Source of the DNA: Mycolicibacter senuensis
GTDB lineage: Bacteria; Actinomycetota; Actinomycetes; Mycobacteriales; Mycobacteriaceae
DNA length: 64,000 nucleotides
Direction of reading: 5' to 3'
NCBI RefSeq assembly: GCF_003284925.1
Contig: NZ_QMEX01000002.1
Span: 1-64,000, forward strand
Shown: positions 25,406 through 34,319 of the stretch, piece by piece
How positions within the stretch are numbered: the stretch's first letter is position 1
How the letters are laid out: each line of letters begins with the position of its first letter
Made by a program: the position numbers and the translations under genes
The notes under the pieces: generated by a model
Told to the model about the DNA's origin: nothing
Databases searched by the model: none
Seen by the model: only the letters and a program-made list of their open reading frames with translations

Positions 25406-26637
25406 CCGACGGCGCACCGCTTCCGTTGGCCGGCATCACCGTGGTGGAGGCCGCCGCCTGGACGTTCGTGCCCTCCGCCGGCGCCGTGCTGGCCGACTGG
25501 GGCGCCGACGTGATCAAGATCGAACACCCGGAAACCGGCGACCCGCAACGCGGGCTGATCAGCTCCGGCCTGGTGACCGGGGATGTCGGCGGCGCGAATT
25601 ATCTGATCGAGCAGCCCAACCGCGGCAAGCGCAGCGTCGGTATCGACCTGGCCAGCACCGAAGGTCGCGCCGCGCTGGACCGTCTGCTGGAGAGCGCGGA
25701 TGTCTTCGTCACGAGTTTCCTGCCCCGAGTGCGGGAGAAACTCGGCGTGGACCCGCAGACGATCCGGGCCCGCCATCCCCACCTGGTGTACGCCCTGGGC
25801 AGCGGTCAGGGCACCCGGGGTGATGAGGCGAGCAAAGGAGGTTACGACGGCTCATCCTACTTCGCCCGGTCCGGAATCGCCGACGCACTCACTCCGCACG
25901 ACTCCCCCCACCTGGTCGATCAGCCGTCGGGCTTCGGTGACCTGATGGGCGGACTCACCCTCGCCGGTGGCATCTCCGCCGCACTGCTGGCGCGCGAGCG
26001 CGGCCGGCAACCGCCCGTCGTGGACGTTTCCCTGCTCGGCCTCGGGTTGTGGAACCTCGGCTTCCCGGTGGTCGCCGCCAAACTGTATGAAGGTAAAGCG
26101 ATACCCGCGCACGATCCGGACAACTTGCCCAATCCCATTGCGCGCGCCTACTACCGAACCGCCGACAATCGGCATCTGACACTGATCATGCTGGAATCCG
26201 ACCGATTCTGGCCCGATCTCTGTGAGCACTTGGAGCGGCCCGACCTGATCGTCGACCCGCGGTTTCACGACGCGCAGGCACGCCGGACCAACAATCGCGA
26301 ATGCATCGCTGTGCTGCGCGAGGTCTTCGCCGGGCGCACCCTCGACGACTGGAGTCAGCGGTTGCGCACCCTCAAGGGGGTGTGGTCACCGGTGCGCACC
26401 GCACTGGAAACGCACGCCGATCCGCAGGTGCTGGCCAATGGTTATCTGCCGACGATCGTCACGGCCGAGGGTGTCGAGTTGGCCGTCGTCGCCAATCCGG
26501 TTCGGTTCGACGAGACCGCGGCAAACCCCCGCGGCGCCGCGCCCGCGCATGGTCAGCACACCGAGGAAGTTCTCCTCGGCGTCGGATTCGACTGGGACGA
26601 CTTGGCCCGCCTGAAGGAAGGCGGAGCGATCACCTAG
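25402..26637 (+). CDS. CaiB/BaiF family III CoA-transferase
   Basis: A 411-residue family III CoA-transferase starting at GTG 25402. It has the N-terminal signature VPSAGAVLADWGADVIKIEH and NRGKRSVGIDLAS, and the segment SGFGDLMGGLTLAGG, which should carry the catalytic Asp. The enzyme moves CoA between acids and would activate a carboxylic acid intermediate of the pathway. It is closely similar to the CoA-transferase at 61011 over the first 70 residues. It ends 88 bp before the Rieske dioxygenase operon, with a 24-bp box between them. Confidence 0.88.
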   Translation: MTDGAPLPLAGITVVEAAAWTFVPSAGAVLADWGADVIKIEHPETGDPQRGLISSGLVTGDVGGANYLIEQPNRGKRSVGIDLASTEGRAALDRLLESADVFVTSFLPRVREKLGVDPQTIRARHPHLVYALGSGQGTRGDEASKGGYDGSSYFARSGIADALTPHDSPHLVDQPSGFGDLMGGLTLAGGISAALLARERGRQPPVVDVSLLGLGLWNLGFPVVAAKLYEGKAIPAHDPDNLPNPIARAYYRTADNRHLTLIMLESDRFWPDLCEHLERPDLIVDPRFHDAQARRTNNRECIAVLREVFAGRTLDDWSQRLRTLKGVWSPVRTALETHADPQVLANGYLPTIVTAEGVELAVVANPVRFDETAANPRGAAPAHGQHTEEVLLGVGFDWDDLARLKEGGAIT

Positions 26638-26647
26638 GCGACATATT

Positions 26648-26671
26648 GAACAGTTTTAGTCGCACGTGTAC
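26648..26671. promoter_or_regulatory. 24-bp palindromic box, copy 7
   Basis: GAACA-N14-TGTAC, 54 bp before the start of the Rieske dioxygenase alpha-subunit gene. It has the same spacing as the other boxes, with one mismatch in the right half-site. Confidence 0.45.
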
Positions 26672-26725
26672 ATTCATCTGGAGACCTAGCTCACAGCCCA
26701 TTCGCCATTGCCTTCCGGAGGAGCG

Positions 26726-28123
26726 ATGACCATCCTTGACCGTGAACTGCCCACCGCAACGGGCCCCGTGCTCGCCGACGGCACACCGCTGCGTGACCTG
26801 ATCGACTACGAGAAACGCGAAGTGTCGATGCGGTTGCTCAGCGACCCGGAGGTCTTCCGCCTGGAGATGAAGAACCTGTTCGGCAGGACCTGGACCCTGC
26901 TGGGGCACGAATCCGAGATACCGCAACCCGGCGACTACATCATGCGGCAGATCGGGTTGGACCCGGTGATCGTGACCCGCGACCGCAAGATGGGCATCAA
27001 CGTACTGCTGAACATCTGCAGCCACCGCGGGATGCAGATCTGTCGTTCCGAGGGAGGCAAGGGCGCCACCTTCAAGTGTCCCTACCACGGCTGGACGTTC
27101 AGCAACGAAGGCCGGTTCCTCGGCTCGCCGATCGCCAAGGAGGAGATGCACGGCCGAATCCTGCCCAAGGAAGAGCTCGGCCTGCGCAAGGCCCGCGTCG
27201 ATACCTACGCCGGCATGATCTTCGCCAACTGGGATGAGAACGCCGAATCCCTCGAGGAGTTCCTCGGCGATATCAAGTTCTACACCGATCTGATGTTCGA
27301 CCGCAGCGAGGGCGGACTCGAAGTCCTGGGCCCCCCACAGCGTTTCGTGATCCGGGCGAACTGGAAATGCGCCGGTGAGCAGCACTCCGGGGATGGCTAC
27401 CACAACCTCACCCTGCACTACTCCCTGCAGGAACTGGAGATGATGGCCGGCGGTGAGGACAAACCGACCGCTATGGCCGGTGTCAACGTCAGTGCCAACG
27501 GTCACGGCTTGCGCTGCGTCGATCAGACCGAGCCTTTTATCAACCTGATGAAAGACAAAGGGTTGGAAAACATGTCCGTGGTGGAAAGACTCACCATGCA
27601 GCCGCCACCGGGCATGACCGCCGACCACATTCCGTTCCTGCAGCAGCGGTTCGGCGAAGCCGAGCTACGCCTGCTGGCCGATTGTCCACCCTGTGTCGGT
27701 GGTCTGTTTCCGAACGTCGGCTGCTTCTCGTTGAACATGCCGATGCCGGACGGGATGTCGTCGCTGATCTCCTGGCACGCGTTCGTGCCACTGGCCCCGG
27801 GCGAATTCGAGTTCTACAACTGGTTCCTGGTGGAGAAGGGTGCGGCGCCGGAACTCCGCGAACGGATGAGCAACACTTCGAATCTGTCCTTCGGGGTGAG
27901 CGGATTCGTGGAGACGGACGACGCCGACACCTGGCCGCAGATGACTCGGATGTCCGAGGGCTACATGGGTTCTCAACAAAAAATTCGCTATCACGCTTTC
28001 TCCGGTGAGCGCGTCCCCGAGGGCTGGCCCGGTGGCGGACATGTCTACGACGGTTTCGGCAAGGACGACAACCAGTGGAACTGGTGGCTCACCTACTTCG
28101 ACAAGATGCTGAAGGACACCTGA
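26726..28123 (+). CDS. ring-hydroxylating dioxygenase, large (alpha) subunit
   Basis: A 465-residue Rieske non-heme iron oxygenase alpha subunit. The Rieske site is CSHRG...CPYHGW with the usual 17-residue spacing. The catalytic motif is EQHSGDGYHNLTLHYS, i.e. the Asp and two His of the mononuclear iron site. ATG 26726 follows GGAGGAG; a TTG 18 bp upstream is less likely. The next gene is the small subunit (ATG within this stop, TGATGA), so this is an alpha-beta dioxygenase of the naphthalene/biphenyl type. It dihydroxylates an aromatic ring to a cis-diol. No substrate can be assigned from sequence alone. Confidence 0.92.
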   Translation: MTILDRELPTATGPVLADGTPLRDLIDYEKREVSMRLLSDPEVFRLEMKNLFGRTWTLLGHESEIPQPGDYIMRQIGLDPVIVTRDRKMGINVLLNICSHRGMQICRSEGGKGATFKCPYHGWTFSNEGRFLGSPIAKEEMHGRILPKEELGLRKARVDTYAGMIFANWDENAESLEEFLGDIKFYTDLMFDRSEGGLEVLGPPQRFVIRANWKCAGEQHSGDGYHNLTLHYSLQELEMMAGGEDKPTAMAGVNVSANGHGLRCVDQTEPFINLMKDKGLENMSVVERLTMQPPPGMTADHIPFLQQRFGEAELRLLADCPPCVGGLFPNVGCFSLNMPMPDGMSSLISWHAFVPLAPGEFEFYNWFLVEKGAAPELRERMSNTSNLSFGVSGFVETDDADTWPQMTRMSEGYMGSQQKIRYHAFSGERVPEGWPGGGHVYDGFGKDDNQWNWWLTYFDKMLKDT

Positions 28124-28689
28124 TGACAACTACTGAACCCACGACGCCAGACGCTCCCATCGCCGAAGTGCCCCAGCAACGGGTGCATTTCGGTGAACCG
28201 GAACATTTCGAGATCGTCGAGTTTCTCGAAGACGAGGCATACCTGCTGGATTCGGGAAAACTGCTCGAGTGGGTCGGTTTGATGACCCCCGACCTGCGCT
28301 ACCGGATGCCGGTACGGTCGACTCGCGATCTGGTGGACGGCTCGGAATTCTCCGATGGCATGTTCATGTTCGACGAGACGATTCTGACGCTGGGAATCAA
28401 GGCCACCCGGCTGGCCGCAACTATGAGCGCGTGGGCTGAGAAACCACCGTCGCGCACCCGCCGGCACGTCACCAACATTCGGGTATTCCGAGCCGGAGAT
28501 GACGAGTACGAGGTGACCAGTTCACTGCTGTTGCTGCGTAACAGGTACCAGGAACACAACTTCGAGATCGTCTCGGCGCGTCGCGTCGACCGTATCCGAC
28601 GTCAGGATGGCGTGTTGAAGATCGCCAAGCGCACCATCTATTCCGACCAGGCCACGCTCGGCACGCAAAATCTCGCCATATTTCTATGA
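28123..28689 (+). CDS. ring-hydroxylating dioxygenase, small (beta) subunit
   Basis: A 188-residue beta subunit of the SnoaL/NTF2-like ring-hydroxylating type: FLEDEAYLLDSGKLLEWVGLM near residue 30-50, TRRHVTNIRVF and the C-terminal KIAKRTIYSDQATLGTQNLAIFL are standard. It is needed for alpha3beta3 assembly and has no catalytic metal. The ATG overlaps the alpha-subunit stop and its own stop overlaps the next small gene by 4 nt, so all three are coupled. Confidence 0.9.
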   Translation: MTTTEPTTPDAPIAEVPQQRVHFGEPEHFEIVEFLEDEAYLLDSGKLLEWVGLMTPDLRYRMPVRSTRDLVDGSEFSDGMFMFDETILTLGIKATRLAATMSAWAEKPPSRTRRHVTNIRVFRAGDDEYEVTSSLLLLRNRYQEHNFEIVSARRVDRIRRQDGVLKIAKRTIYSDQATLGTQNLAIFL

Positions 28690-29009
28690 CGCCAACCACT
28701 CCGACGCTCACACCTGGAACCCGATTGATGAGCACACATTGTTCCACCCAAGTGATCGTGGTGCGGGCACCTCGTACGCCGGTGCAAATGAATTGCGGCC
28801 AGGTACCGATGAAGATCCTTGGTGACACCGAGCCACGGAATTTGAATGTCACCTCATCCGGTTCGGAGGGCGTGGAGACCGGAAAGCGTTACTGTGACCC
28901 AGAATCCGGCCTGGAGGTGCTGTGCATCCAAGCCGGGGCCGGGCCGCTGGCCGTAGACGGTCGACAACTCAGGGTCAATCACGCAGCCACATTGCCGTCA
29001 TCTGACTAA
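28686..29009 (+). CDS. small four-cysteine protein in the dioxygenase operon, unknown
   Basis: A 107-residue protein with cysteines at 19, 37, 70 and 80 in the contexts HCSTQ, NCGQVPM, YCDPESG and VLCIQAG. I recognise no named family. The pattern GKRYCDPESGLEVLC resembles small hypothetical proteins near actinobacterial catabolic genes, but I cannot name one. ATG 28686 overlaps the beta-subunit stop by 4 nt; ATG 28728 is an alternative. No signal peptide or membrane helix is apparent. Coupling to the dioxygenase suggests a metal-cluster, electron-transfer or assembly role, which is a guess. Confidence 0.6.
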   Translation: MTPTTPTLTPGTRLMSTHCSTQVIVVRAPRTPVQMNCGQVPMKILGDTEPRNLNVTSSGSEGVETGKRYCDPESGLEVLCIQAGAGPLAVDGRQLRVNHAATLPSSD

Positions 29010-29026
29010 TCACAGGAGGCAGGATC

Positions 29027-29947
29027 GTGAAAATCAGCACGCTGGGATACCTCGGATTCGAGTCCCCTGATGCCAAGGAGTGGGAATCGTTCGGGCCAGA
29101 GATTTTCGGACTCGGACTGAACGATCCGGGCCCGGACGGCACTGTCTACCTGCGGATGGATGATCGCCACCACCGCATCGCCATACACCCTGGGCCGGAG
29201 AACCGGCTCGCCTACATCGGCTGGGAGTTACGCGACCGCAAGGCATTCCGTGACGCTGCCGCTGAGCTGGACGCTAAAGGCTACCCCTACGAGCTGGCCA
29301 CCGCCGAAGAATGCGCCGAGCGGACCGTGACGGGCATCATTAGGCTGCGCGACCCGCACGAATTCGTCCACGAACTGTTCTACGCCGCGACCTTCACCGC
29401 GGGGTCGTTCCTGCCGGGCAAGCCGCACCACGGATTCGTCGCCGGGGCCGAGGGGGTCGGCCACGTCGTGATGGTGGTCCCCGAGTGGGGCGACGACATG
29501 GACAACTTCATCAACGACATCTTGGGAATGGAACTGTTCGCCGGCTATCTCACGCCGACCCCGGACGGGGGCGTGTTCGGTCCGCAGTTCTTCCGGTGCA
29601 ACTCCCGCAGCCACGTACTCGGCTACGTCACGATCCCCGGCCTGCGCGGTGTGCAGCACATCGCGATCGAGGGCAAGAGCCTCGACGACGTGGGCAAGGC
29701 ATATGACCTGGTACAGGAACGCGACATGCAGATCACCATGACCCTTGGTCGCCACATGATGGACACACTGGTGTCGTTCTACATGCGCTCCCCCACCGGG
29801 TTCGACATCGAATTCGGCGCCGGCGGCGTGGTTCTCGACGACGAGACGTTCGTCCAGGAGAAGCCGTCGACAGCCGAGGTGTGGGGCCACAAGTTCGTCG
29901 CTGAGGGCTGGGCTCCGACCGTCAGACCGGTCACCGCGCCAGGCTAG
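29027..29947 (+). CDS. type I extradiol (meta-cleavage) dioxygenase, VOC superfamily
   Basis: A 306-residue two-domain vicinal-oxygen-chelate protein. The expected Fe(II) ligands are visible: His in GVGHVVMVV, His in GVQHIAIEG and Glu in GFDIEFGAGG, at the spacing of BphC/HsaC-type 2,3-dihydroxybiphenyl dioxygenases. It opens a catechol ring next to the hydroxyls to give a yellow ring-fission product. GTG 29027 follows AGGAGGCAG. It follows the ring-hydroxylating dioxygenase and precedes an amidohydrolase, giving a classic upper-to-meta pathway order. The catechol substrate is unknown. Confidence 0.9.
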   Translation: MKISTLGYLGFESPDAKEWESFGPEIFGLGLNDPGPDGTVYLRMDDRHHRIAIHPGPENRLAYIGWELRDRKAFRDAAAELDAKGYPYELATAEECAERTVTGIIRLRDPHEFVHELFYAATFTAGSFLPGKPHHGFVAGAEGVGHVVMVVPEWGDDMDNFINDILGMELFAGYLTPTPDGGVFGPQFFRCNSRSHVLGYVTIPGLRGVQHIAIEGKSLDDVGKAYDLVQERDMQITMTLGRHMMDTLVSFYMRSPTGFDIEFGAGGVVLDDETFVQEKPSTAEVWGHKFVAEGWAPTVRPVTAPG

Positions 29948-29992
29948 GAATCCTTAGAAGGCTTGAAATCCCCTAGAAAGGTAACGCTACTT

Positions 29993-31012
29993 ATGATCAT
30001 TGATTTGCACGCTCACCACATCCAACCGAAAATGCTGGACTTCGACCCGTTCTGGGGTCCGCGGTTCGCCCCCGACGCCCAGGGACAGCAGCGCATGACG
30101 ATCGGCAAATGGCAGCTGACATTGGGCACGAAAGAGGCCAGCGAGGCCCACAAGTCCGGCGAGGACTCGTCGCCGATGGAATGGATGAAGGCGCCGAACC
30201 GGCTCAAGCAGATGGACGAACGCGGCATCGACAAGGCGGTGGTCTCAGTCCCCGCACACGCGTTCATGTACCACACCGGTGATTTCGGTACCAAGTGGTG
30301 CCGGATGGTCAACGACGAGTTCGCGCAGTACTGCGCAGAGGCGCCGGACCGGTTGTACTGGTGGGCTCCGCTACCCCTGCAGAATCCTGACGAGGCGGTC
30401 AAAGAACTTGACCGGGCAGTCAAACTCGGCGCCCGCGGTGTCAACACCGGTGGCGTCAACCTCGGCGGGCATGAATTCCACGACGAGGCGCTGCTGCCGG
30501 TGTGGAAGCGGTGTGCCGAACTCAATGTGCCGGTCTACGTCCACGGTTACAACCAATCGGTCGGTTGGGAGGACCCGTCCAAGGACCAGTTCGAGACCAC
30601 ATCGATCGTCGGCTTCTGCTACGACGAGACGGTGGCGTTCTGGAACCTGATCTGCGGCGGCGTCCTGGACAAGGTGCCCGACCTGACCGTGTGCATCACC
30701 CACGGCGGTGGATTCGCGCCGTACCAGATCGGCCGCTTCGACGCGACCGCCGGCAACCTGTCCGACGGGCTGAACAAGAAGCCGTTCCTGAGCTATCTGG
30801 AGAACTTCTACTTCGATCCGCTGGTCCATGACCCGATCATGCGTCAGGCCGTCATCGACTCGGTCGGCGCGGATCGTCTGCTGTACGGAACCAACTTCAA
30901 CGGCAGCGATCAGATCCGCGGGTACCTGCTCGAGGGCATGAAGGTCTCCGACGCCGATACGGCCAAGATCTGTTACCAGAACGCGTCCTCGCTGCTGGAC
31001 ATCACGGTCTAA
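29993..31012 (+). CDS. amidohydrolase-2 family protein (decarboxylase or C-C hydrolase)
   Basis: A 339-residue PF04909 protein. It opens with the metal motif DLHAHH (HxH, residues 4-9) and has VYVHGYNQS (metal His) and CITHGGGFAPYQ (second His), then YGTNFNGSD, where the C-terminal acid (Asp) is expected. ACMSD/LigW-type decarboxylases and LigY-type C-C hydrolases share this build. ATG 29993 follows AAAGGTAACG; an upstream in-frame start at 29963 looks weaker. It comes right after the extradiol dioxygenase, so it probably processes the ring-fission product instead of the usual alpha/beta hydrolase. Confidence 0.87.
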   Translation: MIIDLHAHHIQPKMLDFDPFWGPRFAPDAQGQQRMTIGKWQLTLGTKEASEAHKSGEDSSPMEWMKAPNRLKQMDERGIDKAVVSVPAHAFMYHTGDFGTKWCRMVNDEFAQYCAEAPDRLYWWAPLPLQNPDEAVKELDRAVKLGARGVNTGGVNLGGHEFHDEALLPVWKRCAELNVPVYVHGYNQSVGWEDPSKDQFETTSIVGFCYDETVAFWNLICGGVLDKVPDLTVCITHGGGFAPYQIGRFDATAGNLSDGLNKKPFLSYLENFYFDPLVHDPIMRQAVIDSVGADRLLYGTNFNGSDQIRGYLLEGMKVSDADTAKICYQNASSLLDITV

Positions 31013-31021
31013 GGAGCCGAG

Positions 31022-31978
31022 ATGACGGACTTTCTGCTGTCGGCCGACCTGATGGTCCCCGACCCCGACGGCCATACCAAGCTGCTCGTCGAGCGGCTCG
31101 GCATTCTGGAACATCCCAACTGGCGTCAGGGCTTCGCCACCCACGGCTACATTGCACACTTTCTTCGGGTACACAAGTCACTGGCGGTGGCGCCTACTCG
31201 GCTTGAACCGCAACATCATTGGGAGGTAGAGAAGCCAGTCGATCCGATCTTCTCGGATTACCTGGACAGCCTGCACGAGTTTCAAGGCCGGTTCCGTCCG
31301 ATCAAGACGCATTCCTGCGTGATCGCCACCGACGGTATCGAGGAACTGATCGAGAAGCTGCACCGGCGCCGGTTGCCCTTCCGAATCGCGCCGATCGACG
31401 ATCGGCTGGCCTGGGAACGACTGTGGGTGGGGACCACACCCGAGCAGCCGAGGTACCGGCCGGTGGTCGATGGTGGGCTGTGTTTGGAGTGGCATCCCAT
31501 CGCGCCGTTGCAGATGCCGCCGGAGACATTCGGTGCGACCACGCCGCAGCCACGTGATCCGCAACCGGGCCAGATGGTTCGGATCGTCAACCGGAGTTTT
31601 CTGGTTCGCGACCTCGACGAGACGCTGCGGTTGTTGGACACCAACCTGGACATCGTCGCGTCCGGTCCGGTCGAGCTCTTTGAGCGCGAGGGGTATCGGC
31701 GGGCCAGGATCAGGTTCACCGTCGGCCACAGTGCGACGCTGGACCTCATCGAGCCGGTGCGGTGGAACTGCGAAACCGGCCGCTACCTGGCGACGTGGGG
31801 GCCGGGTCCCTACTACATTCGGATCGCGGTCAACGGGCTGGACGCCAAGGCCGCCGACCTGCAGGCCCGACAGACCCGCTACACCCGCGTAGACGACAGC
31901 GAAGCCGTCGGCGGTTCCTATCTGCAGGTCGATCCGGGGGAGCTCGATGGGACGCTGATCGAGTTCGTCGAAGCCTGA
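31022..31978 (+). CDS. VOC/glyoxalase-like two-domain protein
   Basis: A 318-residue protein with the repeating fold of the vicinal oxygen chelate superfamily: the first half starts FLLSADLMVPDPDGHTKLLVERLG, the second NRSFLVRDLDETLRLLDTNLD. The ligand pattern of extradiol dioxygenases (H...H...E) is not obvious; a His in KTHSCVIAT and an acidic C-terminus (GTLIEFVEA) are present. It is 9 bp downstream of the amidohydrolase and 2 bp upstream of the carboxymuconolactone-decarboxylase-like gene. It may be an isomerase or a non-canonical dioxygenase; the reaction is uncertain. Confidence 0.65.
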   Translation: MTDFLLSADLMVPDPDGHTKLLVERLGILEHPNWRQGFATHGYIAHFLRVHKSLAVAPTRLEPQHHWEVEKPVDPIFSDYLDSLHEFQGRFRPIKTHSCVIATDGIEELIEKLHRRRLPFRIAPIDDRLAWERLWVGTTPEQPRYRPVVDGGLCLEWHPIAPLQMPPETFGATTPQPRDPQPGQMVRIVNRSFLVRDLDETLRLLDTNLDIVASGPVELFEREGYRRARIRFTVGHSATLDLIEPVRWNCETGRYLATWGPGPYYIRIAVNGLDAKAADLQARQTRYTRVDDSEAVGGSYLQVDPGELDGTLIEFVEA

Positions 31979-31980
31979 GT

Positions 31981-32502
31981 ATGTCCGATCCGCTGATCGC
32001 GCCGGTCCCCGATGCCGAGCTGTCGCCCGATCTCGCGGCGGCCATCACCGGGGCCGTGCGCGACGGCGCATTATCATCTACCGTCCTGCCACGGATCTGG
32101 GCACGGCGCCCCGAACTCGCACAGGCCCAAATCGCATTACATCGGCGGTTCTACGACAGCTCCGTCCTGCCCGGACGGCTGCTGGAGTTGGTGCGACTGC
32201 GGATCGCGGCGATCAACCAGTGCGAGGTCTGCCAGACATCGCGTAAATCGGCGGATGTCAGCGAGGAGGACATCGCCTGCCTGGCGGGTGACGACCCCCG
32301 ATTCAGCCCGGCCGAACGGGCCGCGCTTGCGTTCGCCGAGGCGTTCGCGACCGACCATCTTTCTCTCGGACCCGCGGACTTCGACCGCTTGGGCGATCAC
32401 TTCAACACCGACGAGATCGTGGAAATCGCCATGTTCGCGGCCCAGATGGTGGGCAGTGGCCGCTTGGCCTACGCGCTGCGGGCGTTTGAGAGCCGCCCGT
32501 GA
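31981..32502 (+). CDS. carboxymuconolactone decarboxylase/AhpD-like protein
   Basis: A 173-residue all-helical protein of the CMD/AhpD superfamily with the redox-type motif NQCEVCQTSRKSAD (CxxC), preceded by LLELVRLRIAAI. AhpD-like proteins are peroxidase-linked reductases, whereas CMD enzymes decarboxylate a lactone; the CxxC favours the AhpD-like group. The start is ATG 31981, 2 bp after the VOC gene stop. Its end overlaps the next amidohydrolase start by 4 nt, so it belongs to the same operon. Confidence 0.82.
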   Translation: MSDPLIAPVPDAELSPDLAAAITGAVRDGALSSTVLPRIWARRPELAQAQIALHRRFYDSSVLPGRLLELVRLRIAAINQCEVCQTSRKSADVSEEDIACLAGDDPRFSPAERAALAFAEAFATDHLSLGPADFDRLGDHFNTDEIVEIAMFAAQMVGSGRLAYALRAFESRP

Positions 32503-33461
32503 GCATCGACGTCCACGCCCACGTTTTCATCCCGCACTACCACCAACTGCTTGCGGGTATGGGAATCGTCATCCCCGGCTATACCGCCGACGGCGGCGCC
32601 TCAGCGCCCGGCGACGACGCGGTCACCGACGGTGCAGAAGCGCTGCAGCGACGGATCGCCCTGATGGATGATGCCGGCGTCGAACGCCAGCTCTTGTCGG
32701 CGGTGTTCGCCCCCTACGCCGGCAACGAGGCGGATGCCGTGGCCGCCGCCCGTTGCGTCAACGACGCGCACGCGGCTGCGGTGCGCCGGCACCCGCGGCG
32801 TCTGGGCGCTTACGCGGCGTTGCCGTTGCCGCACCTGGATGCGTCGATCGCCGAGCTGGAACGCTGCCTCGACGAGCTCGGCATGGTCGGGGTCGCCCTG
32901 CACTGTGCGTGCCTCGGCGAGTCGGTGGTGGCGGAACGGTTCGACCCGCTCTACGAGGAACTGAACCGGCGGCGGGCGGTGCTGTTTTACCACCCCTGCG
33001 TCAACGGCTTGTGTTCCGGGCTGCTCACCGACTGGGGACTGGCGCCCACCGCCGGGGCGGTGTTCGAGGACACCACCGTTGCGCTGCACTTGATTCTGCG
33101 ACGGATCCCACAGCGGTTCCCGGACATCACCATCATCATTCCGCATCTCGGCGGCGCACTGCCGATGATGCTCAACCGGCTGGACAATCAGCTGCCGCTG
33201 TCCTGCCCGGACCTGCCCGAGCGGCCGAGCCGCACGGCCCGACGATTCTTCTACGACACCGTGGGGCACGGCTCAGCGGCCGCATTGCGTTGCGCCGTCG
33301 ATGCATTCGGCGCCGACCGGATCTTGCTCGGCAGTGACTACCCGGTGTTATTGGCGTTTGAAAGCTATCGCGACACCGCGAACTACCCACGGACACACGA
33401 CGTTGCGGCAACGGTGCTGTCCGAGATCATCGACCGCAACGCCGCGCAGATATTCGGCTGA
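32499..33461 (+). CDS. amidohydrolase-2 family protein (second in operon)
   Basis: A 320-residue PF04909 protein starting at GTG 32499. Metal motifs are SIDVHAHVF (HxH), then FYHPCVNGL (His), IIIPHLGGALPM (His) and LLGSDYPVLLAF (Asp). These fit ACMSD-type metal-dependent decarboxylases. It is only distantly similar to the amidohydrolases at 29993 and 11419, so gene expansion within this region is diverse rather than recent. The start overlaps the upstream stop, and an FAH gene follows 21 bp later. Confidence 0.87.
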   Translation: MSIDVHAHVFIPHYHQLLAGMGIVIPGYTADGGASAPGDDAVTDGAEALQRRIALMDDAGVERQLLSAVFAPYAGNEADAVAAARCVNDAHAAAVRRHPRRLGAYAALPLPHLDASIAELERCLDELGMVGVALHCACLGESVVAERFDPLYEELNRRRAVLFYHPCVNGLCSGLLTDWGLAPTAGAVFEDTTVALHLILRRIPQRFPDITIIIPHLGGALPMMLNRLDNQLPLSCPDLPERPSRTARRFFYDTVGHGSAAALRCAVDAFGADRILLGSDYPVLLAFESYRDTANYPRTHDVAATVLSEIIDRNAAQIFG

Positions 33462-33482
33462 CACTCCGACGGGAAGGCACAC

Positions 33483-34319
33483 ATGCGGATCGGCAGATTC
33501 AGCGCTGGCAACGAGTGGTTCTGGGGGCTCATCGACCCCGATGCCGACACCGTGCGGCGGATTGCCGGTGACATCGGCAGCTGGGCCGCAATTGCCGCAG
33601 CCGAGGATCTCAAACGGATGCCGCTGAGCACAGACGCGGAGTTGCTCGCTGATCTTCGGCTGCTCGCCCCCCTCGATCCAGGAGGTCGGGTGTTCGGTGT
33701 CGGCGCGAACTACCTCGCGCACCTGCAACGTTTAGGCGTCAGCGAACCACCGCCGCACCCGACCGCGTTCATGAAGCCGAATTCGGCGATCATCGGGCCG
33801 AACGACGAAATCCGATACCCTGCGACCACCGCACAATTGGACTACGAGGTTGAACTCGTGATCGTCATGGGCGGGGGTGCCGCAGCACCGTTGCTGGGTT
33901 TCACCGTCGGTAACGACATCAGCGCCCGAGACGCCAAAGGGATCGTCGGACTTGACCTGTTCAGTATGAAATCGCTGGACCGCACCACCCCGATCGGGCC
34001 GTGGATCGTGACACCCGCGGAGCTGTCCGCCTCCCAGCAGCCAGAACTCGACATCATCTTGCGGGTCAACGGTGAACAGCGCCAACACGACAACACCCGG
34101 GCGATGGTGTGGCCGGTGCCCGAGTTGATCGCCTACGTTAACGAACGTGTCGAATTGCGCTGTGGTGACCTGTTGTTTACCGGGACCACCGCGGGTGTCG
34201 GGCTTGAGGACGGCCGATTTCTGCAACCGGGAGATGTCGTCGAGACGCAAATCGAGGGTATCGGGATACTCTGTAACACCGTGGGACCGCGCGATACCGC
34301 GGGACCGCGCGCAAGCTGA
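33483..34319 (+). CDS. fumarylacetoacetate hydrolase family protein
   Basis: A 278-residue FAH protein with LDYEVELVIVMGG and GFTVGNDISARDAKG (metal site) and a C-terminal FTGTTAGVGLEDGRFLQPGD. Similar C-C hydrolases/hydratases handle products such as 2-hydroxy-6-oxo acids, oxaloacetate or 4-oxalocrotonate. It ends the dioxygenase operon (26726-34319), after GGGAAGG at its start. It probably acts after the ring-fission product has been processed by the amidohydrolases. The C-terminal tail (GPRDTAGPRAS) is a short repeat. Confidence 0.86.
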   Translation: MRIGRFSAGNEWFWGLIDPDADTVRRIAGDIGSWAAIAAAEDLKRMPLSTDAELLADLRLLAPLDPGGRVFGVGANYLAHLQRLGVSEPPPHPTAFMKPNSAIIGPNDEIRYPATTAQLDYEVELVIVMGGGAAAPLLGFTVGNDISARDAKGIVGLDLFSMKSLDRTTPIGPWIVTPAELSASQQPELDIILRVNGEQRQHDNTRAMVWPVPELIAYVNERVELRCGDLLFTGTTAGVGLEDGRFLQPGDVVETQIEGIGILCNTVGPRDTAGPRAS

